DNA of 64,000 bases from Gnetum montanum (Eukaryota > Streptophyta > Gnetopsida > Gnetales > Gnetaceae): contig MNCI01035712.1 of the NCBI GenBank assembly GCA_015680685.1, forward strand, positions 512,335 through 576,334, read 5' to 3'. Shown in pieces: positions 23,060 to 34,957 of this stretch. Made by a program: the position numbers and the translations under genes. Below the pieces are notes generated by a model. It did no database searches and was not told the origin of the DNA. It worked only from the letters and a program-made list of their open reading frames with translations. Within the stretch, counting starts at the first letter, position 1, and each line of letters opens with the position of its first letter.

Positions 23060-24420
23060 GTTGTCCCATCTCAACTGAGACAAGTGGTTAGAAATAATGT
23101 TCTCAATTCCCTTTTGATCTACCATAGTGAGATCTAATTCCTACAAGATCACCAGCCACCATATAACATGAGGGCTCATGGTTGACTTATTCATCAAGAA
23201 CTAGATTGCAGTGTGATCTATGTGCACAAACACCTTGTACCCAAACACATAGTACCTAAATTTTTCCAAGGAAAAAAACACTACCATCTATTTCTTCTCT
23301 ATTTTGGTGTAGTTTAGTTGTGCATTTATAGTACTTCTACTCATTCAATGAATGTAGTAAGGATGTTTCTAATCATTCAACTCCATGAGCATAGCTCCCA
23401 AGGCATAATTGGATGTGTCCATCATGATGTAAAGCAGCCTGGACCAATCAGATGCTTGTAGAATTGGAGTTTCTATGAGCTTTTTCTTGAGTTACTAGAA
23501 TGCACCCTTACATTCCTTGGTCCAAAAAAATGAAGCATTCTTCTTTATCAGCTCCACCAACAATTTGGCAATTTTAGAGAAATTTTTAATGAAGCATCGA
23601 TAGTAGCCAATGTGGGCAAGGAATGACCTCACATCTTTAACTATTTTTTTTTATAATTCCTTGGATAACCCTTATTTTTTCAAGGTCCACCTTGATCCAT
23701 TTTTCTAAAATTTTATGCCCTAAGATAGTGCCTTCCTAGACCATCAGGTAGCTTTTCTACTAGTTGAGCCTAAGGTTTGTTTCCATACACCTTTTTAGCA
23801 CTTTCTCAAGATGGTTTAGGGCTTGCTTAAATGTCTCCCCATAGGTGGAGAAGTCATTCATGAAGATTTCCATCCCACTACCAATCTACTATTAGAAAAT
23901 GCTTAGGACAAGACATTAGAATGTGGAAAGGACATTGCACAAGCCAAATGACATCTTTCTATATGTGAAAGTTCCCTAGAGACTTGTGAATGTGATTTTG
24001 GCCTGATCCTCTGATGCTATCTAGATTTGGTTATAGTCACTATAACCATCTAGAAAGCTATAGTATAAATGCCTAGAAATGGTATCCAACACGTGGTTCA
24101 CAAATGGCAATGAAAAGTGATCTTTATATGTTGCTATGTTCAACAACTTGAAATTAATGTAGACCCTTTGTTTATCATCTTTCTTTGGCACTATCACAAG
24201 GAAGCTAATCCACTCACTATCTACAATGGGATAGATGAACCTTGCCTTAAGGAGTTTTTTAATCTCCTCCTTGATGACCTACTTTAATTTGGGATTCAAC
24301 TACTACTATGATTACCTCTTGGGTTTCATGGAGGAATCTATCTATATGTGATGTTGACATATCCTAGGATCAATTCTAGTAAGTTTAGGATATGACCAAG
24401 AAAAGGCTATTGGCCATTTT
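23060..24420 (-). pseudogene. Reverse transcriptase and RNase H of element E (decayed)
   Basis: The minus strand shows the RT palm in order: PKKDDKQRVYINFKLLN-like sequence near 24180, LDGYSDYNQIQI near 24022-24060, and the catalytic block FMNDFSTYG at 23847-23870, where the usual FMDDF has Asn for the first Asp. The LEKVLKRCMETNL block follows. RNase H is scattered over 23500-23060 and ends in ENIISNHLSQLRW, the degenerate form of the usual ADHLSRL end. Stops and frameshifts are frequent. This part copies element RNA into DNA. It sits between protease and integrase, as in all Ty3/gypsy elements. Confidence 0.78.
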
Positions 24421-24849
24421 TTGACCACTTCCAACAGCTTCTTTTTTTGCGTAAGATCAAGGTTGGCATTGATAATAATTAGCTTACCACTTTTGTAAAA
24501 AGCATATTTCATTCTAGTTGACAGTCTTTAACTCAAAGGGCTCTTGTTTAAAACTTTCAGGGATCTCTAACTCTCCCCATTTGGTGTCATGAAGTTCATC
24601 AGAGAGTTGGTGATTGATTTGCTCCATCTCATCCATACCTTCGATGTAGGCACTTGTCAAGCTCTTAGCTAGTTCCATGCATAGAGTTGAGCTACTTTCA
24701 GGTTTAGTTCTTAGTCATTGGATGCCATCCTATTTTGTGGTTGCTGATTATAAGCACCTTTGAATTTCAAACACATCTACACATTGCTTACATGTTGTGA
24801 TTATTATACTTTTTACAAATCATAATTTCTACACATATTGACATCTTGT

Positions 24850-25260
24850 GTCATTGTATGTGATGCATGAAATGCACTCTCTTAATTTTTTCAATATCAT
24901 TTTCCTTGAAAATTTCAAAGGATATGTCTCTAATTCCTAGTTGCACATCAATTGTACTTAGCAAGGTCCTTTTCATGATGATTGGGAAGTCCCCTTTGTA
25001 GTTATCAACTTCGATCACTAGGAAATCAATACTATATGACCATCCATAAATAGTGGTCATAATGTCCTTCACCAATCCCAAAGGAATGGTGATGGATTAA
25101 TCTACCAACTTAAGATGAATGTTGCATTTCTTGAGAGGAGGCAAGTTCCAAACTTTATACATTTCATAGAAAATCAAATTCACACTTGAACCTAAGTCTA
25201 GAAGAGTCTTGCATGGCTCATTCCCAATGATTTGCAAGTAGATTAAGGAACTCTTGGGAT
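24850..25260 (-). pseudogene. Aspartic protease of element E (decayed)
   Basis: The minus-strand active-site block reads KTLLDLGSSVNLI (25175-25210), with the D-L-G form seen in many plant gypsy proteases in place of DSG/DTG. A clear open stretch downstream (24851-25081) continues with IDFLVIEVDNYKGDFPIIM, the usual beta-rich C-terminal part of the domain. It would cleave the Gag-Pol polyprotein. At least one stop separates the two parts. Confidence 0.7.
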
Positions 25261-25899
25261 TAGATCTCTTCCTAGAAAGATGGCTAGCCTTTATCCAATT
25301 TGTGAATACATGGTAAACATTGCAGTATGTACTTTGGAAGGCATTTAGTTTGAAGGGGTCTTGAATGATGTTGCAAAGGATGAAGAAGAAGTAGGGTCAT
25401 CAACTACAAATATAATAGCTAGCTCCCCAAGTAAGTGGTTCAAAAAATAAATCCAAAAAAAAAACCTTTGTTCCAAACCAATAATCCTTCTAAGTCCTTG
25501 TAGTATTTCTTTGTTGTGGTTGAGCTAGGATTTCATCTTGCATGGATGGAACTAGTGGCAATTAAGTTGAGGGTGGAGATACAAGTGCAGAAAGATGAGA
25601 AGGATAATAAGGAAATGAGGATTTCCCTCTTAGAGATTGAGTTCTGTAATACTTAGGAGGGTAGTAGTGATGTTAAAAAGAGACATGACTAGAAGAGTCA
25701 CATGGAGAAATCTGCTACTAAACATAGTACCCATATAGACCTAGCTACTAGTAAGGGTACTACTACCTTGGTGGTGACATCCCCCATGACTGTGGATGTT
25801 GTCACTACTGGTAATGCTCATGAGGTTGGGGTAGAGCTCCACTTGAATAGTAGGCTTATCGTTGGTGGAACTACCTATAGTTTCTTTGAGGATAAGGTA

Positions 25900-27868
25900 A
25901 CCTCCTAGGTGCTTACCTTCTTGCTAATCTAGGATTTAGTGCATATACCCTAAACTCCTACAAGTGTGACACAATGGGGTAGCATCCCTTATGATGCTCA
26001 TATTGGCAAATGTCACACCTACCATCATCATTTATTTTAAACTCTACAACCTCTTCAATAGTAGTAGCTTTACCCTTATTCCTTTTATGGGCAAGTTTAA
26101 CTTTCTTCATTCTCCTTCAATCACAACCACTACCTTGTGCTTTAGGCTCTTCTACAATTCTAAGTATAGTTTGGAACTTCTTGTTCAAAGAATCCCACAT
26201 TTTGTCTACCTTAGCTAATATTTTAGAAATAGATTTTTGTATTGGTAAGGTTTTACATCGCACCACTTCATCAAGTGGGGCCTCCTCCTCATTGTCATAA
26301 AATTGGACCTTCCTTCTGTAGATGGAAGGATCCTAGTTATACTCCTTCACACTTTCCCTTTTTCATAACTCACCTTCTTCTTTGGCCACTTGCTTAATTA
26401 GCATTTTGATTTGATGGGCTCTTAATTCTAAAAGTCTCCCTATACATAGATACCAAGAGTTCTCCTCATTTCTATTCTGAGCCCATCTATAATATGGCAG
26501 AGCTACTCCTTTTGAAAAAAGCCATGGCCTAGGCACATGTGCAACAGAGAGTAATATCTACCCATGGCTACCTCCAAGGATTCATGTGATCATTATCTCC
26601 ATCCTTGGATTTGCTTCCTTAGATTAGACACTTAGGAGTATGTTTGATACTTGTTATTGAAAAGTTCATGCATCATACTCCATCGTCTAATTGATTCTAG
26701 TTCTAAGGATTGGTACCAACTTTCATCCTTCTTGATGAGTGTTCAAGGGAATATCTTCAATTTTTGCAATTCATTTTCAATGTTCTATAAGGCACAGGCA
26801 TCATGAAAGACTTAGAGATGCTTTTTTGGATCAGAATTATATCACCTTTCAAACTTGGGGATATTGTTCATGTTAAACCATTTAATCTAGCTATCTTTTA
26901 TGTTTCCCATTGGAATTCTCAAATCCTCTACAATGTTTAGCATGTTTTAAGTTGCAAGAAAAGGCTCATCATAGTCATAGTCCCTGCGATTTCCATGATG
27001 CCTATGATGCTCCTTTCTATCCCTTCATTTACGGTGATGGGCCTCCCTTGATTTTCCATTCCCTTTATCTCTATTGTTCCAACGGGGCCTGCAATCATCT
27101 TTGTCCCGCCAATCACCTTCATCACAATTTCATCCTTTGTAGCTTCGATTGTAGCTAGAATAGGAAGAAGATGAGAACAATGAAGATGAAGAGGAAAAAG
27201 GACTAGCACTATAATGGTGCATGCTACTCTCTCTTCTTTGGTCACAACCATGATCACCATGTTTATCTTTATTTTGGTGCTTATCCTACCTTGATTGCCT
27301 TCTTTGGAGCCCCAATGGTCATGGGACCCGTACTTCTCTGAACCAGGGTTATTTACAGTGGATTGTAAATTCTAGTTAGGGCCCCTTTCATCAAAGACAA
27401 GGGGAGAAGAAGTAATGTATTGAGAACTCCCAGAGAAGGGATCCTCTCCTTTCTTTTGGCCTAGTAGGAACAAAGGGTTTGTGAATCGTTTTCTCTTTGA
27501 TGCCTCATAGCAAGCCTCCAATTTTTAATCTTTCCTTCATTGTGCCTTAGGGGGATGACAATCCTAATAGTCATGGTCTTACACAAACATATTCTACATT
27601 AACCCCCTGGATGCCTAATTTCATGAGTGTCAAGTAGCATCTTAGGAACTAATTGATTGGGGGGCAACACAATGTTGCCCTCCATGTTTCTCCATTGCAT
27701 CTATTTATCCTGGTGTAGGATGAAGGTGAATTCTAGAACATACTCATCTGTATGAGTATAGAACACTTTGCATTATTGGGGCATAGGTGGTTTTTATCCT
27801 TCATGTCTTTTCTGATTAGATCCACTTTTGTATGGTAGTGAAGAATCTCCCCTATAAGAAGAAGTCAT
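25900..27868 (-). pseudogene. gag: gag of element E (decayed)
   Basis: The start is taken at 27866-27868 (MTSSYRGDSSLPYKSG). A basic Arg/Asp/His-rich stretch (26937-27260) precedes the capsid-like core with MNNIPKFER near 26850 and GRYYSLLHMCLGHGFFQKE near 26510-26570. The nucleic-acid-binding knuckle reads CDICQYEHHKGC at 25981-26016, spaced C-X2-C-X3-H-X3-C, one residue shorter before the His than the usual CCHC knuckle. Stops, mostly TAG/TAA at Gln, break the frame. The protein packages RNA. The A and B Gag cores align with it. Confidence 0.75.
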
Positions 27869-27999
27869 ATTAGATTAGAAGAAAATCAATGTGCTTTTTT
27901 TGTTATTAGTATTTTCTCAATGATATCGACCTTAGGATTTACTACAAATTTGTTATATAATTTTACTAACTCCTAGGTAGCGCATGTAGCTAACTAAAC

Positions 28000-28017
28000 T
28001 CCCTAGCAATGATGCAA
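28000..28017 (-). other. Primer binding site (tRNA-Asp type, decayed) of element E
   Basis: The minus strand reads TTGCATCATTGCTAGGGA, a mutated form of TGGCACCGTTGCTGGGGA in A, with the same one-base spacer to the LTR at 28019. Confidence 0.75.
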
Positions 28018-28018
28018 A

Positions 28019-28849
28019 TCATGAGCAGTGAGCAATCCCTATGCCCAACCATATGAATCACAATCATTAACTAAGTGATCCAATTGAATTTTGTAGACTT
28101 TAGCTCTCTAAGTATACTAGGTCTAGACAGTGACTCTAATAGACATGATCGTTGTGTTCTCAGTTTCACTTGTGAAGTGTAAAGGTATGGTTAAATGTAA
28201 TTAAGCCACATGATTTTTATCATTTTGTGTTTTTCATTAATTCACCTAAATGTTGAAGATATAGTAATTAAATGTTTAAGTAATCTAATAAATAACTAAT
28301 CCTAACATAAACATCCATTCCCACTTTCTGTATACATCCTAAACACATTGCAACACAACTAGGTTGCCAAGCGTTAGATGCTACTGGGATTACCAAGCGT
28401 TAACATATGCTCAAAGTGGTTGTACTTATGTGCATTAATTAATCATATGAATTAATTACTTAAAATAATTAAATTAAATTACATGAATAATAAATGCATG
28501 AAGTAAACATTAAGCTAAGTACAAGTGCTGCAAGGTTTATAAAGAAAGTTCATCTTTATTGTTGTTCACACCGAGGTTCTCAAGTACATCGGTGCTCGAA
28601 TAAAGATCCATACACTTCTCAACTCCTGCTATGGGCACTTAGAAGATATTCTAACTCTAGGAAGACAAATATGCAAGCGTTCAACTAGAAACTAATGATT
28701 GAGTGTGATAAATGTAGTTGGTACATGCATTTAATGTAGCAACTACATCGAGATGTATGCGTTATGCAATAAACCACACATCAATGTGATCACGTCAATG
28801 GGATTGCATCGATGAGATGCTATTAGTATAGGCAAATGATGACTCATAA
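28019..28849 (-). repeat. 5' LTR of element E
   Basis: 831 bp, colinear with 15834-16674. The inner end adjoins the primer site, and the outer end is followed by the target duplication ATCTC at 28850-28854. The TATA box seen in the 3' copy is eroded here. Confidence 0.88.
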
Positions 28850-28861
28850 ATCTCATTCCCT

Positions 28862-29560
28862 TGAGTTATTAGGTCTAGTTGTATAGTTCTTGTTCATGTC
28901 CTCCAAACACATTATTCTAAAAATCAAATTTGGATGGAAGCTACCAAGATGAAGGCTATTAGAGATTGGCCAACTCCTAAGAATGTTTGGAAGGTAAGAT
29001 GATTCCTTGGTTTAGTAGGTTTTTATAAATAGTTCATAAAAACATTTAGTGATATTTTGTAGCCTATGTTTTCTTTGTTGAAGAAAAATAAAGATTTCAA
29101 GTAAGAAAATGAAACCCAAAGAAGCATTGACTTGTTGAAAGAAAAGATTACTAGTGAACTGATGTTTGCAATTCTAGATTTTCAAAAGTTCTTCCAGGTG
29201 AAGGTGGATGCAAGTGGACTTGGCATTGATGGGATACTTTTACAAGAAGGTAGGCATATTTCCTTGTTTTCAAAAAATTTAAATGAGTCAAGGCAAAAAT
29301 ATAGTATGTATGAGAAGGAGTTGTACGCTATTCTTCAAGCACTCAAGCATTGGAGACATTACTTGTTGCCCAAAGAGTTCACTTTAATCATAGACCACAA
29401 AGCCATTTCTAAACTCATAAAAGAAATTAAGAGAAAAGTAGATGAAATGGATTTCATAGTTATAAGAGATCAATTTTTTGTTGAAACATAAAAGTGAAAA
29501 AGCCAATGTGATGCCTAATGCATTATTCAATGTGCATGTGGTTAATTTTAGTGTACCTCA
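28862..29560 (+). pseudogene. RT C-terminus and RNase H of element F
   Basis: A plus-strand Ty3/gypsy pol fragment. MKAIRDWPTPKNVW and a FLGLVGFYK-like block (28950-29030) are the RT thumb. An open stretch at 29132-29491 is RNase H, with VKVDASGLGIDGILLQ, then YEKELYAILQALKHWRHYL and IIDHKAI, carrying the expected Asp, Glu and Asp residues. HKSEKANVMPNALF near 29490-29530, in another frame, is the usual RNase H tail. Stops interrupt the RT part. Upstream RT sequence is missing: left of E the host sequence is AUG6-related, so F was already truncated when E inserted. The RNase H stretch alone is uninterrupted for 119 codons. Confidence 0.8.
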
Positions 29561-29689
29561 TATGGAAGGTATGGGTAATTTTGCTTCTTTGTATGAGAAT
29601 GATGATGATTTTTGGTAGGTTTGAAGGAGCCTCAAAGAGCCATTAAGGAGTAGGATAGAGTAGTGAAGAGACTATCACATTCAAGATGA

Positions 29690-29973
29690 CCTGTTATTTA
29701 AGAATGAAAAGGTATGCATTCCTAATTGTGATTTTAGGAAAAAGATTCTATTTAAAAGCATTATAGTGGCATGGTAGGTCACATGGGTAGGGATAAAACA
29801 TTGGAACTTATGGGTAAGTACTACTTTTAACTTGATGTGGCAACTAAATCTTCCAAATTTGTGAAGGAGTATTTGACTTGTTAAAGTTTGACTTGTGGAA
29901 ATGATGCAATTTTTGTTGTTATAGATTCTCCAAGATGGCACTTTTTATTCTATTAAAGAAGGTGTATGCTTCT
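29690..29973 (+). pseudogene. Integrase N-terminal part of element F
   Basis: The plus strand reads LLFKNEKVCIPNCDFRKKIL, a VGHMGRDKTLEL-like zinc-binding block, and the start of the core near 29920-29960. This is the standard gypsy integrase zinc region and first part of the core. It is split by solo LTR C at 29974 and resumes at 31048. Confidence 0.65.
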
Positions 29974-29999
29974 TGATGAGACACGACCTGCATAGTGTC

Positions 30000-30095
30000 G
30001 CGATATCGCGGCCGCTGCGATATCGCATCCCATGCGATATCGCGTACATGATATCGCGTCTTTCCCTGCGATATCGTGTACGCGATATCGCGGTC
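30000..30095. repeat. GATATC palindrome cluster in LTR C
   Basis: Six GATATC cores at 30002, 30019, 30036, 30050, 30070 and 30084 (spacings 17, 17, 14, 20, 14), mostly within GCGATATCGC palindromes. They lie just upstream of the TATA box, where U3 enhancers are expected. Confidence 0.9.
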
Positions 30096-30107
30096 CGCCG
30101 CCATATC

Positions 30108-30115
30108 TATAAATA
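30108..30115 (+). promoter_or_regulatory. TATA box of LTR C
   Basis: TATAAATA in the same context as in the A LTRs. An AATAAA signal follows at 30283-30288. Confidence 0.72.
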
Positions 30116-31047
30116 AGAGGTGGCTCTCCCTTCATTTCCCAATCCTGGCTAGAAGTAGCGAAGCTTTGGCAGTTTGATCCCTTCAGAGTTAGAATTTTTC
30201 CCATGTGCCCGCAGTAGGAGTCCTAGAGTGAACGGCTCTTTATTCGAGCAACTTTGTAACCTAAACACAAGTTGTGTACGACAATAAAGATGAACTTGAT
30301 TGGATAAACCTTGCAGTACATGGTTTTAATTATTGTTATTTATTTCTTTCCTAGTGTGCACGAGTACGACTTGATTACGAGCATCTACGGATGTGTACGG
30401 CTAATCAAGGGATCGGCTACTCGTCGCAACGCGTGAGTACGACTTGACTACAAGCATTGTGATTGCTTGGTAACCCAGTAGCATATTCCAGGATATACGC
30501 TTGGTAATCCCAGTAGTAGTCCAATGTGTATAGCTAGTTAAGGAATCGGCTACTCATCGCTAGGCTAGAACATGTGATAAGTACAACTTGGCTACGAGCA
30601 TCCACGGGTGTGTACGGCTGGCCAAGGAATCGACTACTCATCACACTTAGGCTAAATAGGTGCCTCAGTATGACCACTTTGAGCACTTGCGTTACGTGTG
30701 GTGATCCCAGTAACGATTAGCGTTTGGTAGCCACAGTTGCATAGTTCTGGGTGTGTTCGGTAAGTGGGAACAAATGCTGATGCTAGTTAATTTAGACTTA
30801 GGACATTAGTTAGAGTTAGTTAGTTTCTCAACCTTTTCCCTCATAGCTTAGGAGATAAACTGAAAAATACCAAAAAAATCACATACCTCAGACTTGCTCA
30901 ACCATACACCATGACATATACAAGCAAGCCTAGGAAGACAACGAACGATTAACCCCAAGTGTTTCTTATGGCGTTAAGGCATTTAGTCGCGTGCACGCTT
31001 GTATTTGTATGGTTGAGTGTAGGGGTACCTCGCCACTCATCACTTCT

Positions 31048-31406
31048 CATATTGCAAATTTCTTTTGTTAGCATGTTGTGAAGTTTCATGAAATTCCTTT
31101 GAAAATTGTTATTTACAAAGACTCAAAATTTACAAGTCACTTTTGGAGCTCCCTTATGAAAATTTTAAGGATAAAGTTGAATTTTTCTAGTGCATATCAT
31201 CCACAATCTAATGGCCAAATAAAGGTGATGAATAAATCCTTATTAAACATATTGAGATGTTTGTGTGATGGATAGCCAAACAAATGAAAAAAATTATGGT
31301 TTCATCCTAAGTTTTTGTACAATACTTCTTTTCATGTTGTTATTGGCAAAAGCCCATTTGAGGTGAATTATGAGTTTTATTCAAAGATGATGGATACTTT
31401 GAAGAA
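31048..31406 (+). pseudogene. Integrase core of element F
   Basis: After the solo LTR the plus strand resumes with TSHIANFF and, from 31078, IPLKIVIYKDSKFTSHFWSS (second catalytic Asp block), then SSAYHPQSNGQIKVMNKSLL, where the usual Glu of the GQ-x-E block is Lys. VVIGKSPFEVNYEF (about 31338-31375) is the region after the core. Element B interrupts at 31407, and the C-terminal domain continues at 41893. Confidence 0.78.
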
Positions 31407-32233
31407 TGATAAACCATGTTTTACCATAGCTTAAATGTCGGATATTCAATATTTCTCCACACATTCCTACCTATAAATAACATACTTAGGTGCATAGTTA
31501 AACAACATGTTTAGTCCATAGTAGCAGAACTCTATCAATTTATTTCCATAAACTTAGACTTAGTAGTTAGAAGTGTGAATGCCTGTAGTGTAGTGTGAAT
31601 TAGTGAACAAAATGTTTATTTGAGCATTTTATACTTGGACACAAGTGTAACTAAAAATAAAGATCAAGCTATTTCCCCACTATTGTAGCATTCTCCTAGA
31701 TTTACTATTTACACTTAGAATAAATTTTCTTCTTGTTTTGTAGTTAATGATTTACTTTTATATGCACTTTATCATTACTGTTGTTAAGTGGAATGAGCAT
31801 GACTAATCTCAAGCACTTAAGTGTGATTGCTTGATAACCCAATAGTGCCATCGCATGGTATGTTCAGTAGTGGTACACTTGGTAATCCTAGTAGTAATTG
31901 CATGAAGCCCAAGGTGTGAATAGAAGTTTAGGACTAGATACTCATTGCCATGGGCTAAAATAGTGTTTACTATTTTCTTTATACTTAGACTTATTTTCAC
32001 ACTTTACCATTGTAGCTAGGAGATATGGCTCACCAACATCAATATATCATACATCTCATTGAGAGCTAAACCATATGCATCAATTATACTAGCTCCATGT
32101 GGAAAGATAATGATCCCAAGCTTCAACCAATTACTAGCATATTTGCATTTCCTCATCCATGAATTACAATCAAGCTACATATGAACACTCATATCTTGTA
32201 TGGTTGGGTGTTGGATTATTCCACCACCTATCA
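31407..32233 (+). repeat. 5' LTR of element B
   Basis: 827 bp, starting TGATAAACCATG and ending CACCTATCA. TATAAATA lies at 31472-31479 and AATAAA at 31656-31661. The conserved pair TTGATAACCCAATAG / TTGGTAATCCTAGTAG lies at 31830-31895. Confidence 0.85.
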
Positions 32234-32234
32234 T

Positions 32235-32252
32235 TGGCATTGTTGTTAGGGA
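32235..32252 (+). other. Primer binding site (tRNA-Asp type) of element B
   Basis: TGGCATTGTTGTTAGGGA, with C-to-T and G-to-A changes from the tRNA-Asp complement. It is one base from the LTR end. Confidence 0.8.
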
Positions 32253-32528
32253 CAAGTTAATGTATGCTTACTAATTAATTTCAAAAAGTTTGTTGTACTT
32301 AAAACACAAATTCAAACTCCATAACTCTAAGAAAAGTACACTTAAAAATAAACATCTTGAAATAAAAAATGGCTTTAAATAAGAACACCTCATCACATGC
32401 CAAGGAACTACAAATAAGAAATGATAGAATTGAAAACGAAGAAGACTAAAGTATGCCAATGTAGATAAGGATTTAATATCCTCATAAAGATCCTTATTAT
32501 TCTAATTTCACCTTCATCTTTCATTAAG
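32253..32528 (+). other. Leader of element B, nothing recognised
   Basis: AT-rich sequence between primer site and the presumed gag start. I see no gene or clear signal. Confidence 0.5.
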
Positions 32529-34790
32529 ATGGACAACTCAAGTGGAGAGATTTACAAGGGAACATTGTTCTACCACCAAAACATTCAGCACCATCATGCT
32601 TCAAAATGCTCTTAAGGGGATGAAACTAAGTGAAGAAATTAGAGGTTATCATGTGACCAAACACATGACTAGACCTTACAAATCCACTAAGGAGTATTCA
32701 TGACAAAAAAATTCATGGAGACTAGGCATGAATAAGACAAAATAAAGAAGGTCAACTCTCTTGTTATTTTAGAGGAGCTAGATGGAGATGAATTCATAGC
32801 TGAATAGCTCCACCAAAATCATGGGTTCCAATCACAAAAGCCTATCATCTGATTAGATGAACCTATCAAGCATCAATCATGCTCCAACTTAGTAGAGACA
32901 CTCAAGCGAAAGGCAAAAGACTCAAGGCATAAGTAGGACACAAGGTCAAGGATTCCTACTAGATCTCATAGAGAAAAACATAATAGTCATCATAGGGGGA
33001 TAAGCCTACATCATTCTCCTACTACCTCATCTACATCCTCATGATCATTAGAAGGCTCTAACAAAAGGAGGCAAAAGTATAAGGACCATGAGAGGGATGA
33101 AAGGAAAACTCATGACTGCCATGACCATTATGACTATCACTCAAGGCACTTTAATAGTAAAGATGAAGGATATGAATAGAGAATACATAGAGATACTAGA
33201 GGTCACAAGAGAGATGAGGATAGAAGGCAGTAATACTGCAATTGAGTGTATGAACCTGATTAAGATGAGCAACCCTTGATGGCTACTCAAAGTATTATTA
33301 ATATACAAGAAGTTGTTCACGTTCCAACTAGACATGTGAGTGATAGCTGAATGAAATAGCTCAACATGAACAACATGCCAAGATTTGATGGTGGATATGA
33401 TGCTAATCCACAACATCACCTTCAAGCTTTCCATGATGCCTATGCCTTGCAGAACATCAAAAGTAACTGGCAAAAGTTAAAGCTATTTCCTAGAACACTT
33501 GTGAAGGAAGTAGAAAGCTAGTACAGGTCATTGGAACCTATATTAATCAGATGCTAGAGTACCATGCCAGAGATTTTCGATGATAAATATCAAACCTATT
33601 TGCGAGTGTCCAACCTATGAAAATAGATCTAAGGATGGAAACAAGGGACTTATGAAACCCTTGATGCAGCAATCAGTAGATATTATTCACTATTGCATAG
33701 ATGTCTAGGCCATGGATTCTCACCAAGGGAACAACTTGGGCACATTGTAGATGGGTTATGGAGCAAAACTATAGAAAATCTTAGAGTTTATGCCCAAGAA
33801 AGATTATTAGAGATGACTATCCATCACATCCAAAGATTAATTGAATAAGTTTCAAAAGAGGGAGGAGAACTCAAGAAGAGAAACTCAACCGAGAAATATA
33901 ATAAAGACTCATCAATTAGGAAGAAAGATAAGTGGCTTTGTGATGAGAAGGACAATGAAACCTTGGAAGTTTTTATTCAAAAAAAAAGACTCTACCTATT
34001 CAAAAATAAATCAATGATATAGTAGCTAAGGTAGAGAAAGTCTAGGATTCAGTGGATGAAAAATTTGCTATAGTCCTAAATATTGTAGAAGAAGAGACTG
34101 AATAAGCACTTAAGAGAGGCAAGAAAAGGAAGAAGAAAAGAGCTAATGGACAAGAAAGTTATAAGCATAAAAGAAACGTTGCTACTACTAAAGGGTATAC
34201 TAGCTCCAATTCAGAGGAAGAGGGAGGATGCAATGTGTGCTAGTATGAACATCCTAAGAAATGTTGTCCTATTATGGCCCACTTGCAAGAATTTGGGGTA
34301 TATGCACTCAATCTAAGCTTTGTTAAAAAGAAAATTCCAAAAATACTACCTTATCTTCAAGGTAATTTCAAACAATCTTTTCAGCTAATGTATTATCCAA
34401 GTGGAGCCTACCCTCAACCATAGGAGAAACATCAATAGCAATGGCAACAATCGTAGATGTGGGCAATGCCACCAACAAGGCAATAATATCCATATAGGAA
34501 ACTAGATCCTTATGGATATCATGTTCAGCATCCAATATCCCTAAGAAATACATCAATTCAAACTTCTTCACCTTATTATCTACCAAAATACTATAGACCT
34601 ACTACTCCAAGAATGAATTGTAGTCGTTATGCACATTTTCCCATAGCTAGCCCATCAAATCCCCCTTCCAATTCTTTGTCACTAGGACCACCACCTATTA
34701 TGCAAGGGGAATTATTATCATAACAACAACAGAGGAGAGTTGCAAGGATAGTGAATATACAAGTAGAGGATCCTACCAACAACACTATGG
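32529..34790 (+). pseudogene. gag: gag of element B (decayed)
   Basis: A possible start is MDNSSGEIYKGTLFYH at 32529, uncertain because the N-terminus does not align with A. The core at 33370-33860 reads NNMPRFDGGYDANPQHHLQA, SRYYSLLHRCLGHGFSPREQ and GHIVDGL, aligning with A and E. The knuckle at 34229-34267 is CNVC-stop-YEHPKKCC, with Gln changed to TAG compared with E. A Tyr/Pro-rich tail follows (SSPYYLPKYYRPTTPRM near 34570) before the protease. At least ten in-frame stops exist, several in place of Gln or Trp. Functionally it is the RNA-packaging protein, now dead. Confidence 0.75.
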
Positions 34791-34957
34791 ACTAGACAAA
34801 GAAACATCCTTTCTTTAGGACAAGTCCAGAATAGATTGGTAGAGTTAGAACATCATCAAGACTAACTTCTCCTAGATTAGATCCACCTACCAAAAAAAAG
34901 CTTCCATCATCATGCAACACAAACATGCAAACTATCATTCTTATAAAAATATTCACA

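Larger units (their letters stand above)
15834..28849 (-). mobile_element. Element E: full-length Athila-like LTR retrotransposon
   Basis: A 13.0-kb element bounded by two LTRs (15834-16674 and 28019-28849) and a perfect ATCTC target duplication. Minus-strand order is LTR, tRNA-Asp-type primer site, gag with a knuckle, protease, RT, RNase H, integrase, a 1.9-kb noncoding block, ORF X, PPT, LTR. RT and integrase motifs and the extra 3' ORF fit the Athila branch of Ty3/gypsy. The LTRs differ at roughly 30 of the first 170 aligned positions by eye, so E is older than A. All frames are heavily broken. E appears to be the complete relative of the pol-less elements A, A0 and B. Confidence 0.88.
29974..31042 (+). 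repeat. Solo LTR C, related to the A-family LTR
   Basis: A 1069-bp LTR with TGATGA...TCATCA ends and a perfect 5-bp target duplication CTTCT (29969-29973 and 31043-31047). No internal region is attached, so it is a solo LTR left by LTR-LTR recombination. The right end (GGGTACCTCGCCACTCATCA) matches the A and A0 LTR ends in opposite orientation. It is CpG-rich and little decayed compared with its neighbours, so it is probably the youngest insertion here. Internal duplications (for example 30363-30440 versus 30575-30650) make it longer than the A LTRs. Confidence 0.9.
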
